Source of the DNA: Bos javanicus
Lineage: Eukaryota; Chordata; Mammalia; Artiodactyla; Bovidae
DNA length: 64,000 nt
Assembly: GCF_032452875.1 (NCBI RefSeq)
Contig: NC_083882.1
Span: forward strand, 59,163,614-59,227,613
Direction of reading: 5' to 3'
The notes below the pieces were generated by a model that saw only the letters and a list, made by a program, of their open reading frames with translations, was not told the origin of the DNA and did no database searches. A program made the translations under genes and the position numbers. Positions 10,626 to 22,503 of this stretch are shown here, in pieces (within the stretch, counting starts at the first letter, position 1; each line of letters starts with the position of its first letter).

Positions 10626-12777
10626 GTGAGTATTGATAAAGCATTTTTCTCCTCACGGCAAAAAATCAATTTCTCAAAAAACATTCTGAATTTAATTTCC
10701 TTTTAAGACTGTAGAATTCCCATTACACGCCCACACCTAACACCATCCATACATAATAAATCAGTTTTGTTTGCTACTCATTATAGACTTTAGTCTTTCA
10801 CTAGATTTGGGATTCTAAAAGAAAAATCATTGCTGTCTTTACACAAAATAGTGAAGAGGATAACTTTTGTATTGATTTTCTTTTTTACAGATACAATATG
10901 ATCTTTTAGGCTTCTAATATTGATAAATCTGGTATAGAAACAATGGTTGCATTTTGGTGCAGACCCAACTATGCCTTTTGTGAAAAGTAAAAGGGACTTT
11001 ACTTAATCCATATTCTTTTGAATACTGCATAAAGGCAAGATTCCAGAGGTCAGCGATTGTGTGTTTTGTCCTGTTTCTTGTATGGTCACAAAGATTCAAC
11101 CTTCTCCAGAGAATCTAAAATTTATGGTACTGAATCAGACATAGTGCTGTGTGTAAGACAGCTTTTGATTTCTTCTTCATTCCTCACCACCTTGGAATTA
11201 CATTTGTTTTCCATCATTTAAATAGGTAATATATACTAAATAACCACAAAGAGGGTCACATTCTAGGAAAGTATAGGATAACTTCTTTTAAATCTAAATA
11301 ATTATAAAAGCTTAGATTAGCACTTGTCTCTCTGCCCAACTCTGGCCCAGGAACTGAATAGCCTGCATCTACAAAACAAGGCTTAAACTTTTTTTTTTTT
11401 TTTCTCGTTTTATGCAAACCCACCACCAAATTATGTGTCATGGTCCATATATTTGGGAAGCTTACTTTCTAAAAAGAACATTAGACTTTCTCATATCTAA
11501 ATTTGTAAACTATTGAATTACTAATCTGCAGTCCTAGACCTGCACAAACATTTGTACTGAAACATAGATTTTTCAACATTTCTTCCAGTCTGTCAGAAGA
11601 ACCTATATATGAGAAGTTTAATGTCCAATTTAAGTCAACAATGTAATATTGAGTTGACCTTGACTTTTCCCCCCACAGACTTCTTCATCTCCTGGAAATT
11701 ATTCACACGTAGACTGTTGCCCATGTTTTGCTATGACCTGCTAACTTAGAGTGTGACCCATACTTGTTGGAACCTTTTTGTTCTGCACCTTATACCTTCT
11801 TTTGCACAAATTGGCGTTCATGGAATGAAGAATGTGATCATAAAAGAAAATAATAAAAATCCTTTAAAGGCCGGTGACTAATAGTAAAGGTCAACTATCT
11901 TCTCATGTTTGGAGATTGAGTTTGTTGGGCAGAGGTAATAAAATGTCAAGCAAATTTCTGCTGTTCTTGTGTCTTGCTAAGAATGCCTTGTAAAATACAA
12001 TGAACAACGCTTTGAGTTAGTAGTAGTAAATCTCCATATTGTTAATGTAAAATCATCATCCAACTATAGTCTGTGAATCGAGAGTTTCTGAGGTTCTCCC
12101 CTAAGAACATGAAAATAAGCCCTTGAGAATTAAACTCTAAGTCAATATGTAATAGATAAGAATAGTATTGAGCAAATATATATTGAAAAGCAGGATGGCT
12201 TCCAGGTAGATAGCATAGACTAATAAGATATGTTAACAGATCTGAAGGAATTACATAGCATTCAGAAAGGAGAAATTGGTTCACATGACTTCATAGAAAA
12301 AGGAAAGTTAGAGATGAAAATATGTTTAATGCTAATCTAAGTGGTATTATGGGAAGAGGAAGTCCAAGCCAATAAATCTGGCCAGACAAATCCTGAAAGC
12401 AAAGCTGATATTTCCCTGTGCTAAAGATGGATACAAGAGGCTTTCCTAACCTGTTGCTATTTAACACTGGAATGTTATAGCATAGTTTATTTTATACTAT
12501 CCCAAATTCAGCAATAGCTTTCAGATTATAATAAGTTCTTATGTAGAAGAAAGAAGTTCTGAGCTACAAGGACTTGTGGGTCTAGCTCTGCTGTCAGTTG
12601 CATTCTTCACTAGAAGGTAATGAATAGATTGCTACTTACATTAATATTTTTTTTCTCTCCTGAGTGTAGTAATTTGTAAGTGGGTGATCTCTGGAGGAAT
12701 GACAAGATCTCATAACTTTCAATTTGGAGGGAAAGATTTTGTATCTTAGCTTCTCTACTATTTGAATGCCTATTCTC

Positions 12778-12816
12778 AACAGTAAAGGATCCACCTGCAA
12801 TGCAGAAGACGCAGGT
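12778..12816 (+). mobile_element. Bov-tA SINE scrap
   Basis: A ~39-bp remnant of the SINE head (AGTAAAGGATCCACCTGCAA...GACGCAGGTTTTGA) without its 3' part. Confidence 0.55.
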
Positions 12817-13149
12817 TTTGAGAGGCTTAAAGGCAGGATGGCTAGGGGTCCCCAAGTGGAGGAAATAGACTGCAAGTGTCATAGACTGCACGTTTTCTTT
12901 CTCTCTCTCTTAAGCAGCAGGAGGAAACAAACTACAAGTGTCAGACATTTTTCCCCCTTCTCTATACAAAATTAAAAGGTTTCTTTTAAACTTCTGTGTT
13001 GCCATTACCTGGTTCCACCTGAATTTAACTTTTCTCAAACCTTGAAGTAACCAATGCATTTTTCTTATGGAAATATTTTTCTTAAGCTATGTAATGAACT
13101 ATGTATTTGCTTGGAAATCTGCCTTTTTTCAAGATTCATGTCAATTGTT

Positions 13150-13858
13150 TTGTGACCCAGGATGACTCACCTTGTGCTAGTGCGATCTCAAAATGCATGT
13201 GGTGGGTGAGGGGCCTGGTGCCACTCTCAGTTTTGAGGTATTTCCTTTCTCTAGTTAGCAGCTTGCTGATATCTGTGGTGTTGGAGAAGACTCTTGATAG
13301 TCCCTTAGACTGCAGGGAGATCCAACCAGTCCATCCTAAAGGAGATCAGTCCTGGCTGTTCATTGGAAGGACTGATGCTGAAGTTCAACTCCAATACTTG
13401 GGCCACCTCATGCGAAGAGTTGACTCATTGGAAAAGACCTTGATGCTGGGAGGGATTGGGGGCAGGAGGAGAAGGGGACACCAGAGGATGAGATGGCTGG
13501 TTGGCATCACCGACTCGATGGACATGAGTTTGAGTGAACTCCAGGAGTTGGTGATGGACAGGGAGGCCTGGTGTGCTGCAATTCATGGGGTTGCAAAGAG
13601 TCGGACACTACTGAGTGACTGAACTGAACTGAATAGGTATTATCACTTCTTGCTATAAACTGTGAAGGGGGCACTGTTTCTGCCCCCTTCTGATGTGTAT
13701 GTCAGAAGCTTATTCTGTGTCTTTTATACTTTAATAAAATTTTATTACACAAAAGCTCTGAACGATCAAGCCTCTTCACTGACCCCTGATCGAATTCCTC
13801 TCCTCTAGAGGCCAAGAATCCCGGCATCACTCACAGCTCATAGCAACAATCTTTCACT
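13150..13858 (+). mobile_element. Ruminant ERV-type LTR, split by a BovB
   Basis: Two parts (13150-13274 and 13637-13858) surround a BovB 3' end. The second has TTTTATACTTTAATAAAATT (AATAAA near 13733), then ACACAAAAGCTCTGA and a GAGGCCAAGAATCCCGGC block, as in ruminant endogenous retrovirus LTRs. No gag, pol or env sequence adjoins, so it is probably a solo LTR. Exact ends are uncertain. Confidence 0.5.
13275..13636 (+). mobile_element. BovB LINE, 3' end
   Basis: A 5'-truncated BovB end from GTGGTGTTGGAGAAGACTC to GAACTGAACTGAA, inserted into the LTR-like sequence. It produces a long chance ORF that is not a gene. Confidence 0.95.
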
Positions 13859-14012
13859 TTGATCCTTGGGTTGGCAAGATCCCCTGGAGGAAATGGCAAC
13901 CCACTCCACTATTCTTGCTAGGAAATTCCATGGACAGAGGAGCCTGGGGGGCTACAGTCCACGGGATTTCAAAAGAGTTGGACAGAGCAACTACACAACA
14001 CAACAACAACAT
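13857..14012 (+). mobile_element. Bov-tA SINE, 5'-truncated
   Basis: It starts at the box B region (TTTGATCCTTGGGTTGG) and runs to an ACAACACAACAACAAC tail. Confidence 0.88.
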
Positions 14013-14449
14013 CTGAAACCTCCTAGCAGCCTGTCAGTTTTCCAGAATATTCTCCCTTTTGCAGCATTTGCCCTCTGGAAACTTCTACACCACTTCTACA
14101 CCACTATTCAGTGTTATCATGACAGTAAAATAAAATCACTGAACTATATTTGAATAAAATACTCTTTTAATTTTCTTATTCAAAAATAGAAGGTTAAAGA
14201 AAAAAAAAAAAAACTGCTAGGTACATCCATACTAATCGTAGGATTCTCCTAGTAGAATTGGACATATTTTCTATGGTAGAACTGGATATACCCTGTGAGT
14301 CTAAATTTATCATCGCTAAGAAGATTCATTCTGATGCTTGGTGGTTTGGGCCGTTGAATTAACAGCTAGGTAAAAATCTAACAGGAATTTTTTGGTTGGG
14401 CCAAGAATGACATTTGGAAAATCTAGCAATAGAAAATCTCTAAAAGACA

Positions 14450-15828
14450 GTGCTGCACTCAATATGCCAGCAAATTTGGAAAAGTCAGCAGTGGCCACAG
14501 GACTGGAAAAGGTCAGTTTTCATTCCAATCCCAAAGAAAGGCAATGCCAAAGAATGCTCAAACTACCGCACAATTGCACTCATCTCACACGCTAGTAAAG
14601 TAATGCTCAGAATTCTCCAAGCCAGGCTTCAGCAATACATGAACCGTGAACTTCCAGATGTTCAAGCTGGTTTTAGAAAAGGTAGAAGAACCAGAGATCA
14701 AATTGCCAATATCTGCTGGATCATGGAAAAAGCAAAAGAGTTCCATAAAAACATCTATTTCTGCTTTATTGACTATGCCAAAGCCTTTAACTGTGTGGAT
14801 CACAATAAACTGTGGAAAATTCTGAAAGAGATGGGAATACCAGACTACCTAACCTGCCTCTTGAAAAACCTATATGCAGGTCAGGAAACAATGTTAGAAC
14901 TGGACATGGAACAGCAGACTGGTTCCAAATAGGAAAAGGAGTATGTCACAGCTGTATATTGTCACCCTGCTTATTTAACTTCTATGCAGAGTACATCATG
15001 AGAAATGCTGGGCTGGAAGAAGCACAAGCTGGCATCAAGATTGCCGGGAGAAATATCAATAACCTCAGATATGCAGATGATACCACCCTTATGGCAGAAA
15101 GTGAAGAGGAACTAAAAAGCCTCTTGATGAAAGTGAAAGAGGAGAGTGAAAAAGTTGGCTTAAAGCTCAACATTCAGAAAACGAAGATCATGACATCTGG
15201 TCCCATCACTTCATGGGAAATAGATTGGGAAGCAGTGGAAACAGTGTCAGACTTTATTTTGGGGGGATCCAAAATCACTGCAGATGGTGATTGCAGCCAT
15301 GAAATTAAAAGACACTTACTCCTTGAAAGGAAAGTTATGACCAACCAGCATATTCAAAAGCAGAGACATTACTTGGCCAACAAAGTCTGTCTAATCAAGG
15401 CTATGGTTTTTCCTGTGGTCACGTATGGATGTGAGAGTTGGACTATGAAGAAAGCTGAGCACTGAAGAATTGATGGTTTTGAACTGTGGTGTTGGAGAAG
15501 ACTCTTGAGAGTCCCTTGGACTGCAAGGAGATCCAACCAGTCCATCCTAAAGGAGATCAATCCTGGGTGTTCTTTGGAAAGACTGATGCTAAAGCTGAAA
15601 CTCCAGTACTTTGGCCACCTCATGCGAAGAGTTGACTCATTGGAAAACACTCTGATGCTGGGAGGGATTGAGGGCAGGAAGAGAAGGGGACGACAGGATG
15701 AGATGGCTGAATGACATCACCGACTCGATGGACATGAGTTTGAGTAATCTCCGGGAGTTGGTGATGGACAGGGAGGCCTGGCGTGCTGCGATTCATGGGG
15801 TTGCAAAGAGTTGGACATGACTGACAGT
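14450..15828 (+). mobile_element. BovB LINE, 1.4 kb with reverse-transcriptase remnants
   Basis: 5'-truncated copy covering the reverse transcriptase and the 3' end. Frames in two registers read AFNCVDHNKLWKIL, then SCILSPCLFNFYAEYIM and LRYADDTTLMAES; the YADD is the RT catalytic motif. A frameshift lies near 14900-14930 and a stop near 15465. The end lacks the usual repeated CTGAA tail and stops at GACATGACTGACAGT. Confidence 0.95.
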
Positions 15829-16678
15829 TCTTTCTAATAATTAGAAAGCTGTCTTTCTAATAATTAAGATCTCAGCTCACACTTATCATTCCTTGACCCA
15901 TTTCCCTAAAGTAAAGTATATTGGAATGACCTGACAAAGTGAATAGTATTTCTTTTGACTATAATTTATTCTATTTGACCAGAGGTCAAATTGCTTCATC
16001 TCCTCCACCTGAAATTGCCATATAGGCCTGTTTAGTGTTGTTTAACTATCAGGTTTTACCCCATGGTGACTTTTGTCATGAGTGTGTACGCCACTATTGT
16101 TAACATTTTGAAGTAATATATGGTATTACTGTTAAGGTCATTCTAGTTTTTGTGAGGGAAACTGACCAGCAGCATCTTCTTATTTAGACTTTCTGAATTT
16201 AATTTGTACCCTCTTATAAGTAGTAGGTTACTTTACATCCTTACATTTAGTTAAGTTCCTGAGATATAGACTCATTTAATATCAGTAAGCCTTTTAGCTT
16301 CTGTACTGAAATAAAAAATTCAAGCAGTAATTTAAATTTGAACAAACTAAATCTAAAATATTTTCCATTATTTTAGTTTAGGAGAAATCGCCATAAGAAA
16401 TAATAACTTCTTTCTGAACCAGAGGCTAATAAAGTATTTTAACTTTCTGCTGCCCTGGACCTTATTGAATGTCCCACACAGTCCCACTTCCATCATTATG
16501 GGTATTTTAAATGAAAAATCTGTTTCATTTGTGTAAGATTTCAGTCTGTGACTTTAAACGCTTCAGAAGCCCTCTTAGACTATGTGTGTATGCCTGACTT
16601 GATCTCAGTTCCGTGAAGTTTTACCTCTTATCAATGACAACTGACATCAGTGTACTAACTGACCCTTCTTGTGCCTAG

Positions 16679-16857
16679 GTACCCTGATATGCCCACTGCA
16701 GCGGATGTTGTGAACGCGTTAGATCAACAGGCACTTGCGTCAATCCTGAGAGCATACGGAGAGGAGAAGCACGCCAAGAAAATCGCTTCAGCAATCATTC
16801 AAGCACGCGGCCTCTACCCCATCACCAGAACCCAGCAGCTTGCCAGCATTGTTGCAG
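16679..16857 (+). CDS. METTL15: METTL15 internal coding exon (RsmH helical insert)
   Basis: This 179-bp exon lies between ...GTGCCTAG and GTTGCAG|GTACCC. Its first base completes an Arg codon from the preceding exon (AG|G), giving ...GDR-YPDMPTAADVVNALDQQAL. It continues through ILRAYGEEKHAKKIASAII, ITRTQQLASIVAG, and its last G begins the Gly codon finished by the next exon. The pattern L..IL..YGEE..A.KIA.AI..AR...PI..T.QLA.IV is the helical domain that RsmH/MraW proteins insert into the methyltransferase fold and that helps bind rRNA (family knowledge). An apparent Met just upstream at 16671 is intronic, and reading past 16857 gives unrelated residues before a stop at 17097. The length is not a multiple of three, so skipping this exon would shift the frame. 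The donor GTACCC lacks the usual +4A/+5G and looks weak. Confidence 0.95.
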
Positions 16858-16893
16858 GTACCCTCATTAATTCTAAACAGTGTCTGAGAGAAG

Positions 16894-16935
16894 AAAAAAT
16901 ATATATACATATATGCGTGTATGTGTGTGTATGTA
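16894..16935. repeat. AT/GT-rich simple repeat
   Basis: Short degenerate TATA/TGTG repeat 37 bases after the METTL15 donor at 16858. Confidence 0.8.
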
Positions 16936-19050
16936 TAAATCCCCTGAAGTCCCAGAGGGATTTATCTGTACTTCAAATCATGCAGGGTAGAATCTTGCCT
17001 ATCCTTCTCTTATGCCAGCTTTTTTTGGTTTTGCAAGCCTCTCCCCTCCAACACCTCTCTCCCACAAACAATTTTTTAAAATATACTGTAGTTTGCTGAT
17101 TAGTTTAATAATAGAATTTTTTGTTTTTTGCATGAGGTGATTTATCATTTGTGCCTACCAAGGTGAAATGTGGAATGACAGGAGCGGAAGAATTTCTCGA
17201 TCCATCACAGTAGTTGATAAGCATCCTGTATAAGATCTGACATTACCTCTCTTAGTTTCACATTTCTGCATTTTAATATTTTGGGCAAAAGGAGAATTGC
17301 ATTGCCCAACTGCTAAAATAAAATCCAGTGACTCATCCATCTATTCTAAACAACCAGCTAACAAAGAGTATGTGATGTATAGGTTATTCTACTTTGTGAA
17401 TGCTAACTAAATCAGCCTGAGGGGCTTATTGAAACATTTCATCTTTTCTGCTCTTCGCCACTATAAACCTCTTGAACTTAAGTCTAGCTAGGAGGTGCTT
17501 TATTATAGCCTTTCTGTTTGAAGCCAAAGTTGTTTCACAGCTGTGTTCCATGATGAAAGTTTTCTAAGACAAAAATACAACTCCTGCAGTTATTTAACAG
17601 AATTCCAGTGGTAAATTCTTCATCTTGTTAGACCATCTGAAATCCTACATCATTTTCATTTATCAAAGGTAATAAGATTTTTTTCAAAAGTTCTTAGTAA
17701 GTTACTTTAAGTAGCCAAAGAAGGAAAAAAGGGAATACTTATGTAGCTTGTAAAAAGAACCTAGTTTTAGTTGCCTCTATCTTAATATTATTCATAGTTT
17801 AAGGAATAAAACAATATAAATTCACTAAGATCAAGATTTAGAGATCCTGTAGCCATTGCTCTATAACATAAGTTAATAAGACTATGTTCTACTTAGCTAC
17901 TAATCATAAAATATGAAGAGTGGACCAAGTCTTTAATTTTTTGCTATATACCTCAAGGCCCTTTCCTCTTACTATTGAAATTCCTGTAACAAGTAAGGGT
18001 AAATTCTTGCAGTTATGTGAGCATAAAATATTCCATGATTTGCTCCCCCAAAGCATTTATACCAGCAGATTGACATCAATTCACCCTGTCTTCTGTCCCT
18101 TTCCTTCTTCTTACTCCATACGCACTAACACATCTATCTCCACCTTATCCTTTCTGTCATTGACTAGCTGTGTTCTCTGTCTTCCATTTTGGAAAGAAGA
18201 GCAGTGAGAAGTCACATTATTTTTTATTAATAAGAAAATCCAAAACTTTCGGTGCTGAAAAACGAGGACTCAGGGTTAGAGGGCATCCTAGAGATCATCC
18301 AGTCAAAGAACCTTATCTGATAATTGAAGAAACCAAGTCAAGGGATGGTGAGCAGTATCCTCAGTGGTACAACTTAATCAGTGACAACATCAGATTTAGA
18401 ATTTGAAAAGTCATGTATTTGAGGCATCATTGAGAATCTGCCTTTAAGAAATTAAGCTAGCTTTTCTGTCTCAGAACTCTAATCTATGAATTTGGGAAAA
18501 TAACAGTATGGTATTCAATAGAAATTATATGAAGTTGTAGAATAGGAACAATTTAAGTGTTTTCAGAAAAATCGTGTTGTGAAAAGCTTATTTTGGCCAA
18601 GACAAATGATATAAACATGAGAATTTTCATGTATGTGTAGGTAAATCCCCATGTTAGGTAAATGCCATTGAAAACTTGAGTGCTTTATAATCCATTTTTA
18701 TGGCTCAAATCAGCCCATATAATACAACTTTACTGATGATGGTATAATTCTTTGGAGAAGGGAAAAACAGAAAAAATTGTTTTCCATTTTGTGCTTATTT
18801 ATTCAAAAAATATTTTGGGAGCAGCTGCTATATTCCAGGCATTTTACTAAATACAAAAAGTAGAATGAGAAGCAAATCAGAAAGCTTCTATTTCATGAAA
18901 CTAACAGGCTAATAAGTGATAGAATAAAAACATGGTATTAGAAACTTGTACTTATAGTTGTAACACTCTTATTTATTGTAATTTAAAGTTATGATTGTGT
19001 GGCTCATAGAAAAAGTTGATTCAAGTGGAGAATTATAGAACATATAAATA

Positions 19051-19077
19051 TGTGTGTGTGTGTGTGTGTGTGTGTGT
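19051..19077. repeat. (TG)13 microsatellite
   Basis: 27 bases of uninterrupted TG. Confidence 0.97.
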
Positions 19078-19597
19078 TACATAAACCATACCTTACATAA
19101 CCACACCTGTGGCATATATTCTATAAGCTCTAATTTTGCTTTTATTAAAATTAAATAAGAATTTAAAGAGACTGCCAAAGCAATCTGAATGAGCACATTT
19201 TCTTGATTTTCATTATTTTTGTCTTAATAATTACCTCACCCACATCTAATTTGATTGCATTTGTACATGACTTACCTTTATAAGAGAAAAGTTTCCAAAG
19301 TCTCCAACTTAGTATCCATGGAAACAGCAGCTGTGTTTCCTTTTGTATTCATATTTTACCCATTCTTGTGATATTTCATTAAATTATGTATTAACAATAG
19401 TAAGTGTCCTGGGCTGTAAGCAAACAGTTCTATGGTTCTTTTGGTGGGAGCAGGACTATATGGAACACTGGAGAGTAGAATACAATTTGTTTAGTAGAGA
19501 AAGGGATTAATCTGTGAAGTCCTTTAAACAGAAGTCCCTTAAGAGAGCTGCTTCATAAAGGAAATACAGGAAGCAATGGAGAGCCCAAGAAGTTTCC

Positions 19598-20035
19598 CGT
19601 ATTAGTTTCATAGTGCTGCTATAACAAAGCACCACACACTACATGGCTTAAAACAACAAAGTTATTCTTTCACAGTCCTGGAAGGCAGAAGTCCAAAACC
19701 AAAGTATCAGCAGAGCTCTGGGGAAGAATGTTTCCTTGACTCTTCCTAGTTTCTGGGAGTTGCCAACAGTCCTTGGTGATCCTTGGCTTGTAGATGCATC
19801 ACTAAATCTACAGGCCACACCATCATCACATGGTGTTCTTGTGCATCTGTCTTTGTGTCCAACTTTCCTTTATTATAAGGACCTCAGTCATGTTTGATAC
19901 AGGGCCTACCCTAATCCAGTACACAGTCATCTTATCTTGATTGTCTCTGCAAAATTCTTATTTCCAAATAAAGTCACATTCACAGGGTTCTGGTGGACGT
20001 GAACTCTGGGGGACACTGTTCAACCTAGTACAGTT
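19598..20035 (-). mobile_element. MaLR/MLT1-like LTR, antisense
   Basis: Pattern 'tattagtttcatagtgctgctataacaaagcacc ... ggcttaaaacaacaaa ... tcacagtcctggaag ... ccaaataaagtcacattcacagg' is the reverse complement of an MLT1-type LTR. A related copy lies in sense orientation at 54410-54855. The family name is from memory and not certain. Confidence 0.6.
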
Positions 20036-20599
20036 CCTAAGCAATATCTTTATTTAACAAACCTGTATTTTATCAGGCTATAATGTGCAGGATTATATTT
20101 GAATGTCTTTTCTGGTTCTTCATAAATTCATGCTAAATATGTTCAATATTATCAAGCACTTTGGGAAATATGCCAGTGTTCCTGACACATAGTAAAACCC
20201 ATATATGGATGAACATTTAAATTGCTTCCTTTGCTTTCAAAAAACTAATAATCTATCACAACAAGAAAGACCACCACTCTTCTAATCACAATATACTTAG
20301 TGGAATTATATAATAATTCAAGTGATTAAGCTGTATTTATAAAACCTGAAGCCTAGTGCCATTGGTAGTACAAATAACTACAGTTTGAGTATTTTCCCAA
20401 TCATGGGAGTTCCAGAAGACAGATTTGGGGCTTTCAGTTGGGCAGAACACTTACAACTACCATGAATTACTTTGTAAATTACCAAGTCAGTAATTTGTAA
20501 GATAATTCCAAAAACAACCTGAAGGACTTCACTGATTATACACACTATTTAAAGCTCGTAGCCAGGAATTTTCATGTAAATCACACATATACAGTTGTT

Positions 20600-20820
20600 C
20601 CCTCCACTAAAGTTCCCTACACCTACCCTTTCCTGTGGCTAATGTCAGCTCTTCCTTTTGAGCTTAGTTGAAATGTCACTTCCTTTAGGAATTTTTTTCC
20701 AGTCCTACACAAATTAGTTGAGATTCTCTCCTTTTTGCTCCCATAGCACTGCATTAGCTTGTCGTAGCGTTTGTGCTGTTCTTGTCTCTTGCTTACTATT
20801 TATCTTTTCCCCTGGACTTA
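20600..20820 (+). mobile_element. L2 LINE, 3' region (ancient)
   Basis: Order of L2 landmarks: a CTCTTCCTTTTGAGCTTAG...CACTTCC segment, 'ctcccatagcactgc' and 'ctgtctaatat'. Highly diverged. Confidence 0.6.
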
Positions 20821-20821
20821 T

Positions 20822-21010
20822 ACTGTCTAATATAGTTGCCACTAGCCACATATGTCTGTCGAGCTCTTGAAATGTGGTTGCTCTAATTTGAGAAGTGTCC
20901 TATATGCAAAATACACACAAATTTGGGGGCTTAGTTTGAATAAAGAATTTAACATCTCAAAAAATTTTATGTGCATTATATGTTGAAATGAAAAAAATGA
21001 ATCTCCCATA
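20822..21010. mobile_element. MER-type DNA transposon fossil
   Basis: The GCCACTAGCCACATATG and 'cttgaaatgtggttg ... caaaatacacac' pattern is a common mammalian non-autonomous DNA element. I cannot name the subfamily. A relative is at 60700-61015. Confidence 0.5.
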
Positions 21011-21439
21011 CCAAAACGGTCTAACATTAATACTAAAATACTCAGGTAAATTAGAAAATACACATTGCCCTCCTTGGGATACTCTGAAAAAAAAATACTC
21101 ATACAATAGTTTTACTAATTAAGAATCTTTAAAGACGAGAAATGGTACATATAAAATTACTCAAGCTCTTCAGGAAAAAGATTTATGCATTTAATTTTGA
21201 CAAAATGGCCATGGCCTAGATTTTGCAGATTAATGTATATTCGATTTGTGTAGGCTTAAAAATGATTTTGGCTCTGGATATCTCTGAATTAAAAAAAAAG
21301 TCTGATTATTTTCCTCAATAAACTGCTCATATTTCATACAGAGCTATTCTTAATTCCATTTCTCTTTCAATTCTCTGGATACATCAAAGGGGAAAAAAAT
21401 GACCATTTAATCTTAACTATTAAATTTAGTTTAATGTAA

Positions 21440-21560
21440 AGATCTTAGTTCAAGTCCTTGGTTCTACAACTTGCTTTCTGTGTAAACTTGAACAGTTCTA
21501 CGCTGCATCTTTCTCATCTTGAAATGGAAGTAAATAATATTTATGGTGAAAGTGAATAAT
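21440..21560 (+). mobile_element. MIR SINE fragment
   Basis: Diverged MIR core: 'ggttctacaacttgctttctgtgtaaacttgaac' followed by 'tttctcatcttgaaatggaag'. Confidence 0.55.
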
Positions 21561-22139
21561 ATTTATGATGATCATCTTTATTTTTGTTTAGCCAATGTTA
21601 ATCCTATTAATCATATTTTACTTTAATGAATATTGAAGTTCACTTGGAGTTTCCAAGCTCATGCAAAAATCAGAGAAATATACTGATCACTTTTCAGGTC
21701 ATTGGGATTTGGATTCAAATTCACAAAATGTATAATTAATGCATTGATTATCAAACATTGACAGAAGGCTTATACTATCAATTTTCAATGGGAAAAGGGG
21801 GGTGGGAAGAAGCTTCTTAGATATGTCTAATCCTTGTTGATTAAACATATAGACATTATTCCCTGGCTAACTCTATGATGTAACCTTTATTCTGACTCGT
21901 GTACTGGGTACATGGCCAGAGCTTAATGATTGCTTGTTGAACAAATAAATCAATAAAAAGATGTGTACATTCTCGGCCAAAGTAAAATAAAAATTCAGGA
22001 AAAACGATTATAAATTGTTAGCTATTACTGAGAATCAATTGTACTCTGCCCTTCAGTTTGAAGAGCAGGGAACCTAAGCATCAAAGTCCTCAGTATCAGT
22101 TAAAGCAGCTTCAGGGATAGGTGAGACTCCCTAGGACAT

Positions 22140-22265
22140 GGCATCAAAAATCCTCAAGTTCTATTTCTGTTTCTGCAGTTTATTAGATTTGTGAACTTAA
22201 ATAAGTCACTTATCTTATCTGATACTTATTTTCTTGTCTGGAAGAGAGGGATAGCTAATTCCTAA
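22140..22265 (+). mobile_element. MIR SINE fragment
   Basis: Diverged MIR core: 'tttattagatttgtgaacttaaataagtcac' then 'cttgtctggaagaga'. Confidence 0.6.
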
Positions 22266-22292
22266 TATGACCAATAAAGGAGATCATATTTG

Positions 22293-22503
22293 GAAAGTTC
22301 TCTGTGGCTCAGACAGTAAAGCGTCTGCCTGCAATGTGGGAGACCTGGGTTTGATCCCTGGGTTGGGAAGATCCCCTGGAGAAGGAAATGGCAACCCACT
22401 CCAGTACTCTTGCCTGGAAAATTCCATGGACAGAGGAGCTTTGTAGGCTACAGTCCATGGGGTCACAAAGAGTCGGACACGACTGAGAGACTTCACTTCA
22501 CCT
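22293..22503 (+). mobile_element. Bov-tA SINE
   Basis: Nearly full copy with box B-like GGTTTGATCCCTGGG and 3' end GAGTCGGACACGACTGAGAG. Low divergence suggests a younger insertion. Confidence 0.95.

Larger units (their letters stand above)
10626..16678 (+). other. METTL15: METTL15 intron, 6.05 kb
   Basis: The intron is bounded by GTGAGT at 10626 and a pyrimidine-rich ...TTCTTGTGCCTAG ending at 16678. It contains a Bov-tA scrap, an ERV-type LTR split by a BovB 3' end, a Bov-tA and a 1.4-kb BovB with reverse-transcriptase sequence. The parts 10630-12775, 12820-13100 and 15870-16670 show no gene or repeat that I recognise, and short ORFs there look like chance. Confidence 0.9.

Noticed and set aside
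13101..13622. 173-codon ORF
   Set aside because: It runs through LTR-like sequence into the BovB 3' region, so it is a chimera of two repeats.
16671..17099. 142-codon ORF starting at a Met before the METTL15 exon
   Set aside because: The Met codon and the last ~80 codons are intronic. The real coding part is 16679-16857, fixed by splice sites and protein homology.
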